A stretch of 64,000 nt of DNA from Pseudomonadota bacterium (GTDB taxonomy: Bacteria > Myxococcota_A > UBA796 > CAJQPC01), in assembly GCA_024228935.1 (NCBI GenBank), contig JAAESX010000332.1:1-64000 (forward strand), given 5' to 3'. Position numbers and translations under genes: made by a program. A model generated the notes under the pieces. The model ran no database searches and was not told the DNA's origin. It worked only from the letters and a program-made list of their open reading frames with translations. Shown here piece after piece: positions 8,517 to 16,727 of the stretch. The first letter of the stretch is position 1. Each line of letters opens with the position of its first letter.

Positions 8517-8544
8517 TGATCGGAAGAGCCTGCAAAATGGATTA
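8517..8544 (-). promoter_or_regulatory. Candidate sigma-28 promoter of flagellin 1
   Basis: Minus-strand TAAT-N16-TCCGATCA, about 60 nt before the start codon. The spacer is 1 nt longer than consensus. A GG-N10-GC sigma-54 element was looked for and only an 11-nt version was found. Confidence 0.4.
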
Positions 8545-8576
8545 CCCCTCGGGGCAGAAAAAGTGCTGGACAACCT

Positions 8577-9341
8577 GTGATCTCGCCTGATGAGCGACTT
8601 GAGCGCACTCAATGGGACTCGTTCTGGGTCCCCGCCGACGTCACGATCGTCGAAGAAGAGACGTTCAAGGTGCTGTGTTGTCCGCGCGCCGACACCAACT
8701 ACAACATGATCCTGCGCCTGCGCGCGCACGGGCGCGAGGCCGAAGCCGTCTCGCACATCAGCGCGCTGCACGCCGGCGTGCGCAGCCTGGTCCCGGTCAA
8801 TCCGCAGAACCACACCGCCCAGCTCGAGCTCGAGCTCGAGCGCCACGGGTACTTCCCCGCGGTCCATCACGACGCGTACCTGATCCGGACCGCCGACTAC
8901 GTCCCCCGACCCCATCCAGGCATCGAGGCGCTCCTGGTCGAGGAGATGGACGAGCTCATCGCCTTCCAGGACGTGAACGACCGCGCGTTCGGCAAGCGCA
9001 CCACCCGGACGCGCCAGGAGTACGAGCAGTTCCTTCGGGACGGACGGGGAGACCGCATCCGGCGAGCGCTGGCCTGGGATGGGCACACGCCCATCGCAGC
9101 AGGCGGCATCACGGCCCACCCGGCGCACGGCATCGGCTTCCTGTGGGGCGGCGGCACCGTGCCCGAGAGCCGCCACCAGAGGGCCTACAGCGCCGTCATG
9201 GAGGCCCGTGTGCGCTGGGCGGCCTCGGTGGGGCTCGAGTGGGTCGGCCTGTACGCCAAGACGGACACCAGCGCGCCCGTCGTCAGGCGGCAGGGCTTCA
9301 CTCGACGCGGATTCATGACCTTCTGGCTTCGGCCCGCGTGA
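8577..9341 (+). CDS. GNAT-family N-acetyltransferase
   Basis: 254 aa from a GTG. The C-terminal half shows the GNAT fold: a strand-rich core with AWDGHTPIAAGGITAH, then GGGTVPESRHQRAYSAVMEARVRWA (the acetyl-CoA-binding V-PxxRxxG/A-type loop and helix), then LYAKTDTSAPVVRRQGFTRRG, the typical closing segment. The N-terminal half looks like a degenerate GNAT repeat. The substrate is unknown. It is encoded on the opposite strand between two flagellin genes, where flagellin-modification enzymes are often found, so acetylation of flagellin or of a filament sugar is a reasonable guess but not shown. Confidence 0.8.
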   Translation: MISPDERLERTQWDSFWVPADVTIVEEETFKVLCCPRADTNYNMILRLRAHGREAEAVSHISALHAGVRSLVPVNPQNHTAQLELELERHGYFPAVHHDAYLIRTADYVPRPHPGIEALLVEEMDELIAFQDVNDRAFGKRTTRTRQEYEQFLRDGRGDRIRRALAWDGHTPIAAGGITAHPAHGIGFLWGGGTVPESRHQRAYSAVMEARVRWAASVGLEWVGLYAKTDTSAPVVRRQGFTRRGFMTFWLRPA

Positions 9342-9382
9342 GCATCACGGCACCACGCCGGTCATCACAAGGACAGAGAGAA

Positions 9383-9410
9383 GAAGGGGGCCCCTCTCGG
9401 AGCCCCCTTC
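9383..9410. terminator. Bidirectional terminator between GNAT gene and flagellin 2
   Basis: A perfect 9-bp stem GAAGGGGGC / GCCCCCTTC with a 10-nt loop lies between the convergent ends of the acetyltransferase and flagellin 2. On the minus strand it is followed by a pyrimidine run (TTCTCTC). Confidence 0.75.
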
Positions 9411-9453
9411 AGGGGTCGGCGCGGCCAGGACGGCCCGCCAGAAGTGTCTGGTC

Positions 9454-10287
9454 CTATCCCTGCAGGAGCGTGAGAGCGCCCGAGGTCAGCGACTTGGCCT
9501 GCGCCAGGACGGACGTGCCGGCCTGCTGCATGATCTGGTTCTTGGCCATCTCGGCGGTCTCGTAGGCGAAGTCCGCGTCACGGATACGAGACTCGGCGGC
9601 CTCCATGTTCTCCGTGTAGATCTCGAGGTTGTTCAGCGCGCTGTCCAGGCGGTTCTCGACCGCACCGAGCTCGGAGCGCTGCGAACCCACGGTGTCCATC
9701 GCGGTGTCCAGGGCGTCGATCGCCGACTGGGCGCCGGTGGCCGAAGACAGGTCCAGCGAGGCGGTGTCGATACCCAGCACGGTTCCCCGAAGGTCGCCGA
9801 GCGTGATCGTGATGCGGTCGTTCGCGGTGTTGTTCACACCGACCTGCACATCGATCGTGGTGTTCGTGCCGTCCGAGAGGCTCACGCCGTTGAAGTTCGT
9901 GACCGAAGCGATCCGGTCGACCTCGCCAGAGAGCTGCTCGTACTCGTCCTGGATGTAGGCCCGCTCATCGTCGTCCAGCGTCTCCGAGGAGCTCTGCACG
10001 GCGAGCTCGCGCATCCGCTTGATGATGTTCACGACCTCGGTCGTGGCACCTTCGGCGGTCGCGATGACCGAGATTCCGTCGTTCGTGTTGCGAGCGGCGA
10101 CCCGGGCGCTGCGAACCTGGGAGTCCAGGTTCTCGGCCACGCCCATTCCGGCGGCGTCGTCGGCCGCCTTCGTGATGCGCAGACCGGAGCTGATCCGGCG
10201 GAAGCTGTCCTGCAGCCCCCGGTTGTTCTTGTTGAGCTGGTTGATCGCGTTGGAAGACGCGGTGTTCGTGTTCACGACAATAGCCAT
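9454..10287 (-). CDS. fliC: Flagellin (copy 2)
   Basis: 277 aa with intact D0/D1 ends (SSGLRITKAADDAAGMGVAE; ESRIRDADFAYETAEMAKNQ) and the same very short centre as copy 1. The ATG at 10287 has AGGAGG about 8 nt upstream. The two flagellins share nearly the whole MRELAVQSSSETLDDDERAY segment, so they are paralogs and probably mix in one filament. Differences cluster in the N-terminal 25 residues and the last few residues. Confidence 0.97.
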   Translation of the reverse strand: MAIVVNTNTASSNAINQLNKNNRGLQDSFRRISSGLRITKAADDAAGMGVAENLDSQVRSARVAARNTNDGISVIATAEGATTEVVNIIKRMRELAVQSSSETLDDDERAYIQDEYEQLSGEVDRIASVTNFNGVSLSDGTNTTIDVQVGVNNTANDRITITLGDLRGTVLGIDTASLDLSSATGAQSAIDALDTAMDTVGSQRSELGAVENRLDSALNNLEIYTENMEAAESRIRDADFAYETAEMAKNQIMQQAGTSVLAQAKSLTSGALTLLQG

Positions 10288-10345
10288 GATGGTTTCCTCC
10301 TGAGTGTCGTCGTCGGTGGAGGCGGTGTCCCGTCCTCTGACTACC

Positions 10346-10372
10346 CCCTCGGATCCGTTCCGGAGAGGATTA
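10346..10372 (-). promoter_or_regulatory. Weak sigma-28-like box before flagellin 2
   Basis: Minus-strand TAAT-N15-TCCGAGGG, about 58 nt before the start. The -10 half keeps TCCGA but loses the last bases. Confidence 0.25.
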
Positions 10373-10380
10373 GGACGCGA

Positions 10381-11262
10381 TCACATATAACTGAAGAGAC
10401 TACCCGTCACAGACGTGGCGCCGACGCGCATGGCGGCATCGTAGGCCGTCCGGAGCTCGGCGAGGCGCGTGTACACCTCGGTCTCGTCGATCCCCACCAG
10501 CTGGGTGAGCTCGTCCTGGAGCAACGCGGAGATGTTGCCGGACGTGTCGTAGGCGTCGTCGCTGACGGCATACGAATGGCCCGCCACGGCGCGCCACTCG
10601 ACCATCTGCTCGAAGGCCTCGTTCACGTCGCCGATCGAGTCCTGGATGGTCTCGATGTCGTTGGCCTCCAGGGCCGTCTGCAGATCCTCGAGCACGGCGA
10701 ACACGTCGACGTCGCCCTGGAAGACCTCTTCTCCCACGAACCCGACGCTCTCGGTCTGGTTCGCGCTGATCTGCATGGTCGGCTCGTCCGATCCACCGGT
10801 GTAGACGCCGGTCTCGTCGAAGGCCTCTGTGTCGTATGCATCGCCGCTGAAGATGTAGCGATCTCCGACCTGCGTGTTGGCGACGTTGATCAGCTGCTCG
10901 CGAAGCGTCTCGACCTCGGCGGCCATCACAGCGCGGTCCGTGTCGGACCAGCTGCCGTTCGCGGCCGAGAGCGAGATCTCCTGGATCCGCTTCATGATGT
11001 CCGAGGCGTCGCCGAGCGCCTGGTCGGCCTGCCCCAACAGGCTCTGGGCCTGGATGATGTTGTCCTGGTAGACCGACTGGTCGTCGATGAGCCCCTGGAG
11101 TCGCACGGCCTGGGCCGCCCGGGCGGGGTCGTCCGAGGGGCGCTGCACCGACATGCCGGTGATCACCTGGCTCTCCGCCGTCCGAATCTCCGCCGTCAGG
11201 CTGCTCGCGTTCCTTTGCAGGAGGCGGGTCATGGCGTGGTGGCTCGATCGAAGGATGCGCAT
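10381..11262 (-). CDS. flgL: Flagellar hook-filament junction protein FlgL (HAP3)
   Basis: 293 aa from ATG 11262. N-terminal MRILRSSHHAMTRLLQRNAS, then the flagellin-like motif ITGMSVQRPSDDPARAAQA. The C-terminus ends in the short helix characteristic of the family (LRTAYDAAMRVGATSVTGSL). FlgL sits between FlgK and the filament. A longer in-frame extension overlapping the receiver gene reads as Arg/Pro noise and is not used. Confidence 0.93.
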   Translation of the reverse strand: MRILRSSHHAMTRLLQRNASSLTAEIRTAESQVITGMSVQRPSDDPARAAQAVRLQGLIDDQSVYQDNIIQAQSLLGQADQALGDASDIMKRIQEISLSAANGSWSDTDRAVMAAEVETLREQLINVANTQVGDRYIFSGDAYDTEAFDETGVYTGGSDEPTMQISANQTESVGFVGEEVFQGDVDVFAVLEDLQTALEANDIETIQDSIGDVNEAFEQMVEWRAVAGHSYAVSDDAYDTSGNISALLQDELTQLVGIDETEVYTRLAELRTAYDAAMRVGATSVTGSLFSYM

Positions 11263-11272
11263 CGTGTCCCCC

Positions 11273-11300
11273 CCATCGGACACCCCCGAGCAGGACTTCA
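11273..11300 (-). promoter_or_regulatory. Candidate sigma-28 promoter of flgL
   Basis: Minus-strand TGAA-N16-TCCGATGG, ending 10 nt before the flgL ATG. The -35 half overlaps the stop codon of the receiver gene. Confidence 0.35.
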
Positions 11301-11654
11301 GTCTTTCCAGCTCTCGACGATCTCTCTCAGCGTGTCGGCGCTGACCGGCTTGTCCTCGAACCGGACGCCGAGCTCGCTGACCGAGACGGGCGACTGACCG
11401 GGCGAGCCGCTCAGGAACACGAGCTTCTCGGCCTGGCCCGGGTTGATCACCCGAAGGCGGGCCAGGACCTGGATCCCATCCATGCCCTTCATCAGCAGGT
11501 CGCACAGGATCCCGTCGAACGGCTCGCTGTTCGCGATGATCTCGAGCGCCTCTTCGCCGCTGCCAGCCACGACCACCTCGGCCGGGCGGAGCTGCCGAGC
11601 AAGCGACCGTCGGACGAGGACCTCGTCGTCGATCAGGAGGATCCGGAGTGCCAT
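11298..11654 (-). CDS. Stand-alone response-regulator receiver domain
   Basis: 118 aa, a single CheY-like receiver with no output domain. The acidic pair is present (IDDE), the phospho-acceptor Asp lies in ILCDLLMKGMDG, the switch Ser in FLSGS, and the Lys in EDKPVS. It lies between flgK and flgL. The location suggests a role in flagellar control, but the cognate kinase is not in this window, and CheY itself usually has a different alpha4-beta5 surface. Confidence 0.9.
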   Translation of the reverse strand: MALRILLIDDEVLVRRSLARQLRPAEVVVAGSGEEALEIIANSEPFDGILCDLLMKGMDGIQVLARLRVINPGQAEKLVFLSGSPGQSPVSVSELGVRFEDKPVSADTLREIVESWKD

Positions 11655-11700
11655 TGTTGGCGTGATAGCTCAGGTGAGCGACACCCAATCCAAAAAGTCG

Positions 11701-13086
11701 TCAAACGATGTCGAGGAGCGTCGACAACATGTCGTCGGTCGCCCGGAGCACCTTGGCGGCGGCCTGGTAGGCAGCCTGGAACCGGATCAGGTCCGCGGCC
11801 TCTTCGTCCAGGTCCACGCCCGAGATCGAGTCGCGCAGTCCCTGCAGGTCCGACAGCACCAGAGCCGCATGCTCGGCGGCGTCGCCCGCGGCGTTCACAT
11901 CGGCGCCGACGGTGCTGAGCAGGCCGAGCAGCGTCTCCCCCGCCGTGGCCGAGTCGCTGTCGAAGAGCTCCTCGCCCTCCAGATCGACCAGCTCGGCCAG
12001 GTTGCCGCCGTCACCGATCGTCGCGGTGCTGTCCTCGGCGAAGGCGAGCAGATCTGGATCGTCCAGCAGGTCCTCGTTGAACGTGAACCCGAGCGCGGCG
12101 TGCGCCTCGCCGGTCCCGACGGTGAAGAAGTCGGCCCCGGAGTCGCCGTTCCGGTCGTAGCCGGCGTTGTGGACGTCGTTGAACGCGTCGGCGAGGTCCT
12201 GGGCGAGCTCGTCCAGGTCCGACAGGTAGCCGCGGACCTGCTCGACGCCCTCGAGCGAGCCACCGATCTTGCCGCCGGTGCTGCTGGTCACGTCGATCGC
12301 GCCGTTTCCGGCCTCGAGCTCGAGCCTGACGAGGCCATCGTCGTCTTCGCCGAGCTGGACGGTGCGCGCCTCGATCCCGGACACGACGGCGTGACCCCCG
12401 AGCAGGACGGTCGCGGTGCCGTCGGCGGAGATGCGCGCGGTGGTCCCGAGCGCTGCGGCGAGCTCGGTGAGAGCAGCGTCGCGCTGGTCCAGCAGGTCGC
12501 CGGCGCCGGCGACATCGCCAGTGGCCACGATGCGCTCGTTGAGGCGAGCGACCTGCTGCAGCAGCGAGTTCGACTCCTCGACCACGCTGTCGAGCTGCTG
12601 TTCGACGTCGCTGACGAGCGTGTCGAGAGCGGAACCGGCCCGGCGCAGCGTAGAAGCGAAGCTGTCGGCGGCGTAGGCCACCGTCGAGCGGAAGGTCTCG
12701 TCGCCTGGGTCCGCGGACGCCGCGGTCAGCGCGTCGTACACGGACTGGAGCCGGCTGGTCAGCCCGTCGACCTCGGAGTCGGCGAGCCAGGTCTCGGCCC
12801 GGACGAGCACCTCGTGCTGGGCCTCGTGCGACGAGGAGAGTCCGGTCTCCTCGACGATCTGTCCGGTGACGAACCGGTCGGCGGCGCGCTCGATGCGCTC
12901 GGCCACCACGCCGGTGCCCACCTGGACCCCGCCGACGGTGACGGCGTCGCCGTTGCTGAGATCCACGCTGCGGCGCGAGTAGCCCTCGGTCGCGGCGTTC
13001 GCGACGTTGTTCGAGGTCGTCTCGATCGCGATCCGAGCCGCCTGGAGTCCAGTGGCGGCAGTGTCCAGCGCAGAGCTGACAGACAT
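11701..13086 (-). CDS. flgK: Flagellar hook-associated protein FlgK (HAP1)
   Basis: 461 aa with the N-terminal ALDTAATGLQAARIAIETTS and NNVANAATEGYSRR motifs and a C-terminal FQAAYQAAAKVLRATDDMLS helix. FlgK is the first junction protein above the hook. At 461 aa it is shorter than many FlgK proteins because the outer domains are compact. It follows flgN by 3 nt, in the flgM-flgN-flgK operon. Confidence 0.95.
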   Translation of the reverse strand: MSVSSALDTAATGLQAARIAIETTSNNVANAATEGYSRRSVDLSNGDAVTVGGVQVGTGVVAERIERAADRFVTGQIVEETGLSSSHEAQHEVLVRAETWLADSEVDGLTSRLQSVYDALTAASADPGDETFRSTVAYAADSFASTLRRAGSALDTLVSDVEQQLDSVVEESNSLLQQVARLNERIVATGDVAGAGDLLDQRDAALTELAAALGTTARISADGTATVLLGGHAVVSGIEARTVQLGEDDDGLVRLELEAGNGAIDVTSSTGGKIGGSLEGVEQVRGYLSDLDELAQDLADAFNDVHNAGYDRNGDSGADFFTVGTGEAHAALGFTFNEDLLDDPDLLAFAEDSTATIGDGGNLAELVDLEGEELFDSDSATAGETLLGLLSTVGADVNAAGDAAEHAALVLSDLQGLRDSISGVDLDEEAADLIRFQAAYQAAAKVLRATDDMLSTLLDIV

Positions 13087-13089
13087 CGG

Positions 13090-13401
13090 TCAGCCCATCC
13101 GTCCGCGTCGACCATACGTGGCGACGCGACGAGGGGGGCGGGCGGCGTCGAGGACGTCGGACACGGCGCCGGCGACCTTCTCGAGCCGGATCTCCATGGC
13201 TCGGAGCACGCCGACCTGTTCGGCCAGCGCGTCCCGTTCATCGTCCGCGATCCCTTCCTGCAGCTGCACGTGCAGCTCGAAGGTGCGGTCCGCCCGCTGG
13301 CCGTTCAGCTGCGTCAGCCGGTCCCCATCGAGGTTCCGGGCCGCTTCGACCTGGAGCTCGGTGAGCCGGATGAGCTCGTGGACCAGCTTCAGGTTGCTCA
13401 C
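13090..13401 (-). CDS. flgN: FlgN-like export chaperone
   Basis: 103 aa, almost entirely helical, ending with a basic Tyr-Gly-Arg tail (ATYGRRGRMG), as in short FlgN proteins. Its start overlaps the flgM stop by 4 nt, and flgK, its expected client, follows. Recognition rests mainly on gene order, size and tail, since FlgN is poorly conserved. Confidence 0.75.
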   Translation of the reverse strand: MSNLKLVHELIRLTELQVEAARNLDGDRLTQLNGQRADRTFELHVQLQEGIADDERDALAEQVGVLRAMEIRLEKVAGAVSDVLDAARPPRRVATYGRRGRMG

Positions 13402-13679
13402 AGCTCGCCCAGGAGCGAGTCGAGGACGCGGTCCATGTCGACGTCGGCGTCCAGCGTTCCGTTCTGGAGCTGGGCCCGGGTCTCGGCGACCACGTCGGCG
13501 CGGACGTTGCCGTCGATGCCGTTGGCTTCTTCGCGGAGCGCGGAGATCCAGCTGGCTTCGGCGGACAGACCGACCTGGGCCGCGGGACCGCTGGACGACG
13601 AGTCCTGCGTCGCCGCACGCCGACCGGCGCGCTGGGTGCCGTACACGGCCTGGATGTTGCTGGGACCATTGATCTTCAT
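13398..13679 (-). CDS. flgM: Anti-sigma-28 factor FlgM
   Basis: 93 aa. The N-terminus is MKINGPSN with a disordered Ser/Ala/Gln stretch, and the C-terminal helix that binds FliA (IRADVVAETRAQ-like, then LDADVDMDRVLDSLLGEL) is intact. FlgM holds FliA inactive until it is secreted through the finished hook. A good sigma-28 box lies upstream, so flgM is probably under FliA control itself, giving a feedback loop. Confidence 0.88.
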   Translation of the reverse strand: MKINGPSNIQAVYGTQRAGRRAATQDSSSSGPAAQVGLSAEASWISALREEANGIDGNVRADVVAETRAQLQNGTLDADVDMDRVLDSLLGEL

Positions 13680-13706
13680 GAGGGCCTCATGGGTGGAGGT
13701 GCCCTC

Positions 13707-13733
13707 TCTTCGGACCAGGTCTCCGCGGCTTTA
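13707..13733 (-). promoter_or_regulatory. Candidate sigma-28 promoter of flgM-flgN-flgK
   Basis: Minus-strand TAAA-N15-TCCGAAGA, with an exact -35 and spacer. The -35 overlaps the stop codon of the upstream flgJ gene. The leader to the flgM ATG is about 25 nt. Confidence 0.55.
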
Positions 13734-14339
13734 AGGAATTCTCATCAGCGCGATCGGGTCGATCGGCTGATGGTCCTGGCGCACCTCGAGGTGCAGGTGC
13801 GGACCGGTCGTCGTGCCGGTCTCGCCGACGGCGCCGAGCCGCTGCCCGGGCCGAACGACCTCGCCCTCGACCACATCGATCTCGGAGAGGTGGGCGTACA
13901 GGGACGTCATGCCGTCCGCGTGCTCGACGACCACGGTCCGGCCATAGCCGCCGCGATCACCCGCATGGATGACGCGTCCCTCGCCGACCGCTCCGACCTC
14001 GGTCCCCGTCGGGGCGGCGAAGTCGACGCCGTCGTGGTGGTGGGCCTCGCCGCTGATCGGGTGGATGCGGAAGCCGAGCTCGGAGGTCACGGTCGCGCCC
14101 GGGATCGGGACGGCCAGGCCGTGCCCCTGCTCGACGAGCGCGTCCCGGATGGTGTCCGCCAGGCCCAGGCCCTCGCCGGCTCGCATCTGCTCGGCGAACG
14201 CCTCGTCGAAGATCTCGCCGAACATGTCGGCCGCCTGCCCGCCCATCAGCGAGTCGGGCATGGACTTGCGCAGCTCGCCCATCATGAACTGGACGAACAT
14301 CTGCTCGACCTGGTCTCCGGCGGCGAGCGGGTTGCTCAT
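13731..14339 (-). CDS. flgJ: FlgJ rod-cap domain fused to M23 (LytM) peptidase
   Basis: 202 aa. Residues 1-70 are the FlgJ rod-capping domain (DQVEQMFVQFMMGELRKSMP, QAADMFGEIFDEAFAEQM). From residue about 85 to 195 there is an M23 endopeptidase: the zinc site HxxxD (HHDGVDFAAP) and the HxH (GPHLHLEV) are both present, as is the intermediate YAHLSE His. Model FlgJ proteins carry a glucosaminidase instead, so peptidoglycan is probably opened here by cutting cross-link peptides. It overlaps the flgI stop by 4 nt. Confidence 0.92.
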   Translation of the reverse strand: MSNPLAAGDQVEQMFVQFMMGELRKSMPDSLMGGQAADMFGEIFDEAFAEQMRAGEGLGLADTIRDALVEQGHGLAVPIPGATVTSELGFRIHPISGEAHHHDGVDFAAPTGTEVGAVGEGRVIHAGDRGGYGRTVVVEHADGMTSLYAHLSEIDVVEGEVVRPGQRLGAVGETGTTTGPHLHLEVRQDHQPIDPIALMRIP

Positions 14340-15415
14340 CGGACCTCGATCTCCGCGTGCAGGGCCCCGGCGGCCTCGATCATCTGCAGGATGGTGATGA
14401 GGTCGCGCGGCTTGACGCCCATGGAGTTCAGCGCGCTGACCAGGTCACCGATGCTGGTGCCACCGACCACCTCGAGCTGCCCATCGGTCTCGCGGACCTC
14501 GATGGCGCCGTTCTGGACGAGGGTGGTCGTGCCGAGCGTGAGCGGCGCGGCCTGGACGGCCTCGACGCGGTTGTCGACCTCGATGGTGAGCCCGCCGTGC
14601 GCGATGGCGACGTCCTGGATGCGCACACCGGCGCCCATGACCACGGTCCCGGTGCGCTCGTTCACGACCACGCGGGCGGGGGTGTCCATGTGGACGGGGA
14701 CCGACTCGACCTGCGCGGCGAACCACGGGAAGCGGCCGGTGTAGTCCTCGGGCACGACGATCTCGATGGTCGAGCTGCTCACGGCCGTGGCGATGGGCTG
14801 CTCGAACTCGGCGTTGATGCCATCGGCCAGGCGAGCGACCGTCGTCCAGTCGCTCTCAGCGAGGATGAACTCGACCTGCGGCTGGTCGCTGAAGTCGACG
14901 CCAGGGAGGTCCATCATCAGCGTGCCGCCATCGGCGATGTACGCGACGGTCGTGTGGTTCTTGCTCGAGCTGTCGCCTCCCCCACCCTGCGAGTAGCCGC
15001 CGACCGTGAGCGCGCCGCGGCCGGTGGCCACCGCTTCGCCCATGTCCGTGGCCAGGATGGTCATCCCCAGCTGCCCGCCGACCAGCGACGTGGCGTCGCC
15101 GAGCGAGCTCACCGTGATGTCCAAGGGCGCGCCCTCGCGAGCATCCGGAGCGATCTTCGCCGTCACCCGGACCAGCGCCACGTTCCGCGAGACGAGCGCC
15201 TCGGTGGTGTAGCCCTGGACCTTGGCCTGCTGGAGCAGGGCCTCGGCCGCCGCCATGTTCTTGGTGGAGTCACCGGTCCTCGAGAGACCCGTGACCACAC
15301 CGATTCCGGACACATACATGTCCTGCATGCCCAGGAAGCGGCCGACGTCCTTGGCGCGGACCTCGGCGTGGACCGGTGGGGACCACAGGGACAGCAACAT
15401 CGAGAGAAGCATCAT
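14336..15415 (-). CDS. flgI: Flagellar P-ring protein FlgI
   Basis: 359 aa with a short cleavable signal peptide (cut after PPVHA). Family motifs include VRAKDVGRFLGMQ, GIGVVTGLSRTGDS, and the C-terminal DLVSALNSMGVKPRDLITILQ. FlgI forms the periplasmic ring around the rod at peptidoglycan level. It sits between flgH and flgJ and overlaps flgJ by 4 nt. Confidence 0.96.
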   Translation of the reverse strand: MMLLSMLLSLWSPPVHAEVRAKDVGRFLGMQDMYVSGIGVVTGLSRTGDSTKNMAAAEALLQQAKVQGYTTEALVSRNVALVRVTAKIAPDAREGAPLDITVSSLGDATSLVGGQLGMTILATDMGEAVATGRGALTVGGYSQGGGGDSSSKNHTTVAYIADGGTLMMDLPGVDFSDQPQVEFILAESDWTTVARLADGINAEFEQPIATAVSSSTIEIVVPEDYTGRFPWFAAQVESVPVHMDTPARVVVNERTGTVVMGAGVRIQDVAIAHGGLTIEVDNRVEAVQAAPLTLGTTTLVQNGAIEVRETDGQLEVVGGTSIGDLVSALNSMGVKPRDLITILQMIEAAGALHAEIEVR

Positions 15416-15424
15416 TCGATTCCC

Positions 15425-16075
15425 CTAGAAGGGCCAGGCGTGGTCGAGCATCCGCTGGCCGATGCCAGGCTTCTGCTTGTCGTCGAGGACGCCGTCGCCG
15501 ACGAGCTCGATGGTCGACTTGGCGAAGCGGTCGCTGCTCACGATGTTGTCCATCGTGATGTCGCGCGGGCGGACCCACGCGTCGACGACCAGATACTGTG
15601 ACTCATGGTTGGCGACGATGATCTTGTAGCCCCAGATCCGGACGTTTCCGACACGGTCCACCTCGAGCACTTCACACGTCAGGGACGCCGCCATCGTGGC
15701 TCCGCGAGCGGTGTCGCCGGTGCCATTGAACGAGGTCCCCATGCCCCCTTCAGCGCCGATGGTGGTGTCCATGTCCATGCTCGGGTTCGCAGTCAGGACC
15801 TTGCTCACCAGGCCGAACAGCCCGCCGACGTGAGCGTCGGTCTGTGTGTCCTTGGCCGTGTTCGTAGAGGCCTGCACGCCAACCGTCGAGCTCTCGTCGA
15901 TGGTCACCGTGATCAGCTCGCCGACCTGGCGCGAGCCGTAGTCGAGCCCCTGTGCGCGGCGAGCCGCCTGGGGGTCCCACGCTCCGGTCGAGACCGTCTC
16001 GAGCCCGGAGTCCGCGCCGAGCGCAGGTGGACTGGGCGGCCCCGCAAGGGCCGCTGAGAACATCAGCAGAAACAC
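15425..16075 (-). CDS. flgH: Flagellar L-ring protein FlgH without a lipobox
   Basis: 216 aa from GTG 16075 with GAGGAG 6 nt upstream. Core motifs are present (YGSRQVGELITVTIDESSTV, GTGDTARGATMAASL, NVRIWGYKIIVANHESQYLV, SSDRFAKSTIELVGDG). FlgH is normally an outer-membrane lipoprotein, but no Cys follows the signal peptide (VFLLMFSAALAGPP), so this copy should be cleaved by signal peptidase I and not be lipidated. No better upstream start with a lipobox was seen. Confidence 0.94.
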   Translation of the reverse strand: MFLLMFSAALAGPPSPPALGADSGLETVSTGAWDPQAARRAQGLDYGSRQVGELITVTIDESSTVGVQASTNTAKDTQTDAHVGGLFGLVSKVLTANPSMDMDTTIGAEGGMGTSFNGTGDTARGATMAASLTCEVLEVDRVGNVRIWGYKIIVANHESQYLVVDAWVRPRDITMDNIVSSDRFAKSTIELVGDGVLDDKQKPGIGQRMLDHAWPF

Positions 16076-16103
16076 GATTTGCTCCTCTAAGTGCCTTGTC
16101 CTG

Positions 16104-16727
16104 TTAGGGAATCTCGACTGTGTTCGAGTCGATGAGCGTGCCCGTGAGGGTCACGAGCGTCGCCTGGTTCACCACACGGATCGACGCGCCCACCACGCCG
16201 TCCTCCACCAGACGTCCTGGCGCGTTCACGCAGAGCGCTCCGCGGCACGTCTGGACGACCACACTGGCCCCTCTACGGGCGTCCGGGACAGCTCGGGCCA
16301 CGGAGTCTGTGACGGGGGACCCTGCTTCGATGCGGGTCCTCGCCATCCACTCGCCCTCGAGGGGCTCTCCGTGGAGCTCGAGCGCCGGGACGATCCCACG
16401 CCGGGTCACAACGATCTCGCCAGCATCTGTGGTCTCAGACGCAACCGGAGCCTCGACCCAGATCTCCAGGGTCGGCTCCACGGTCACGGACCATTCTGTG
16501 CTGGGCTCCACCACGTGGAGCTTCACCGTTGGACGTCGGCGGCAGGGGTCACCACGGAACGAGAAGTGCGCGGCCGGGTCGAACTCCACACTGGAAGCCA
16601 GGCCCAACCGATGCAGCTCCACCTGAACGGCACCACACTCCTCCATCGCCCAGGCCACGAGCGCCGCAGATGCGCTCGAGTGGCCCTCGGATGAGGCGGA
16701 AGCAGTGGCGAGCAGGAAGAGGAACAT
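16104..16727 (-). CDS. flgA: Flagellar P-ring assembly chaperone FlgA
   Basis: 207 aa with a short signal peptide (MFLFLLATASAS). The C-terminal half is an SAF-like beta-clip domain (VVTRRGIVPALELHG, RIEAGSPVTDSVAR, GASIRVVNQATLVTLTGTLID). FlgA helps FlgI polymerise in the periplasm. The start overlaps the flgG stop by 1 nt. The N-terminal region contains cysteines, as in other FlgA proteins. Confidence 0.88.
   Translation of the reverse strand: MFLFLLATASASSEGHSSASAALVAWAMEECGAVQVELHRLGLASSVEFDPAAHFSFRGDPCRRRPTVKLHVVEPSTEWSVTVEPTLEIWVEAPVASETTDAGEIVVTRRGIVPALELHGEPLEGEWMARTRIEAGSPVTDSVARAVPDARRGASVVVQTCRGALCVNAPGRLVEDGVVGASIRVVNQATLVTLTGTLIDSNTVEIP

Noticed and set aside
8500..8560. Sigma-54 element before flagellin 1
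   Set aside because: The GG and GC pairs are 11 nt apart instead of 10; the sigma-28-like box fits better.
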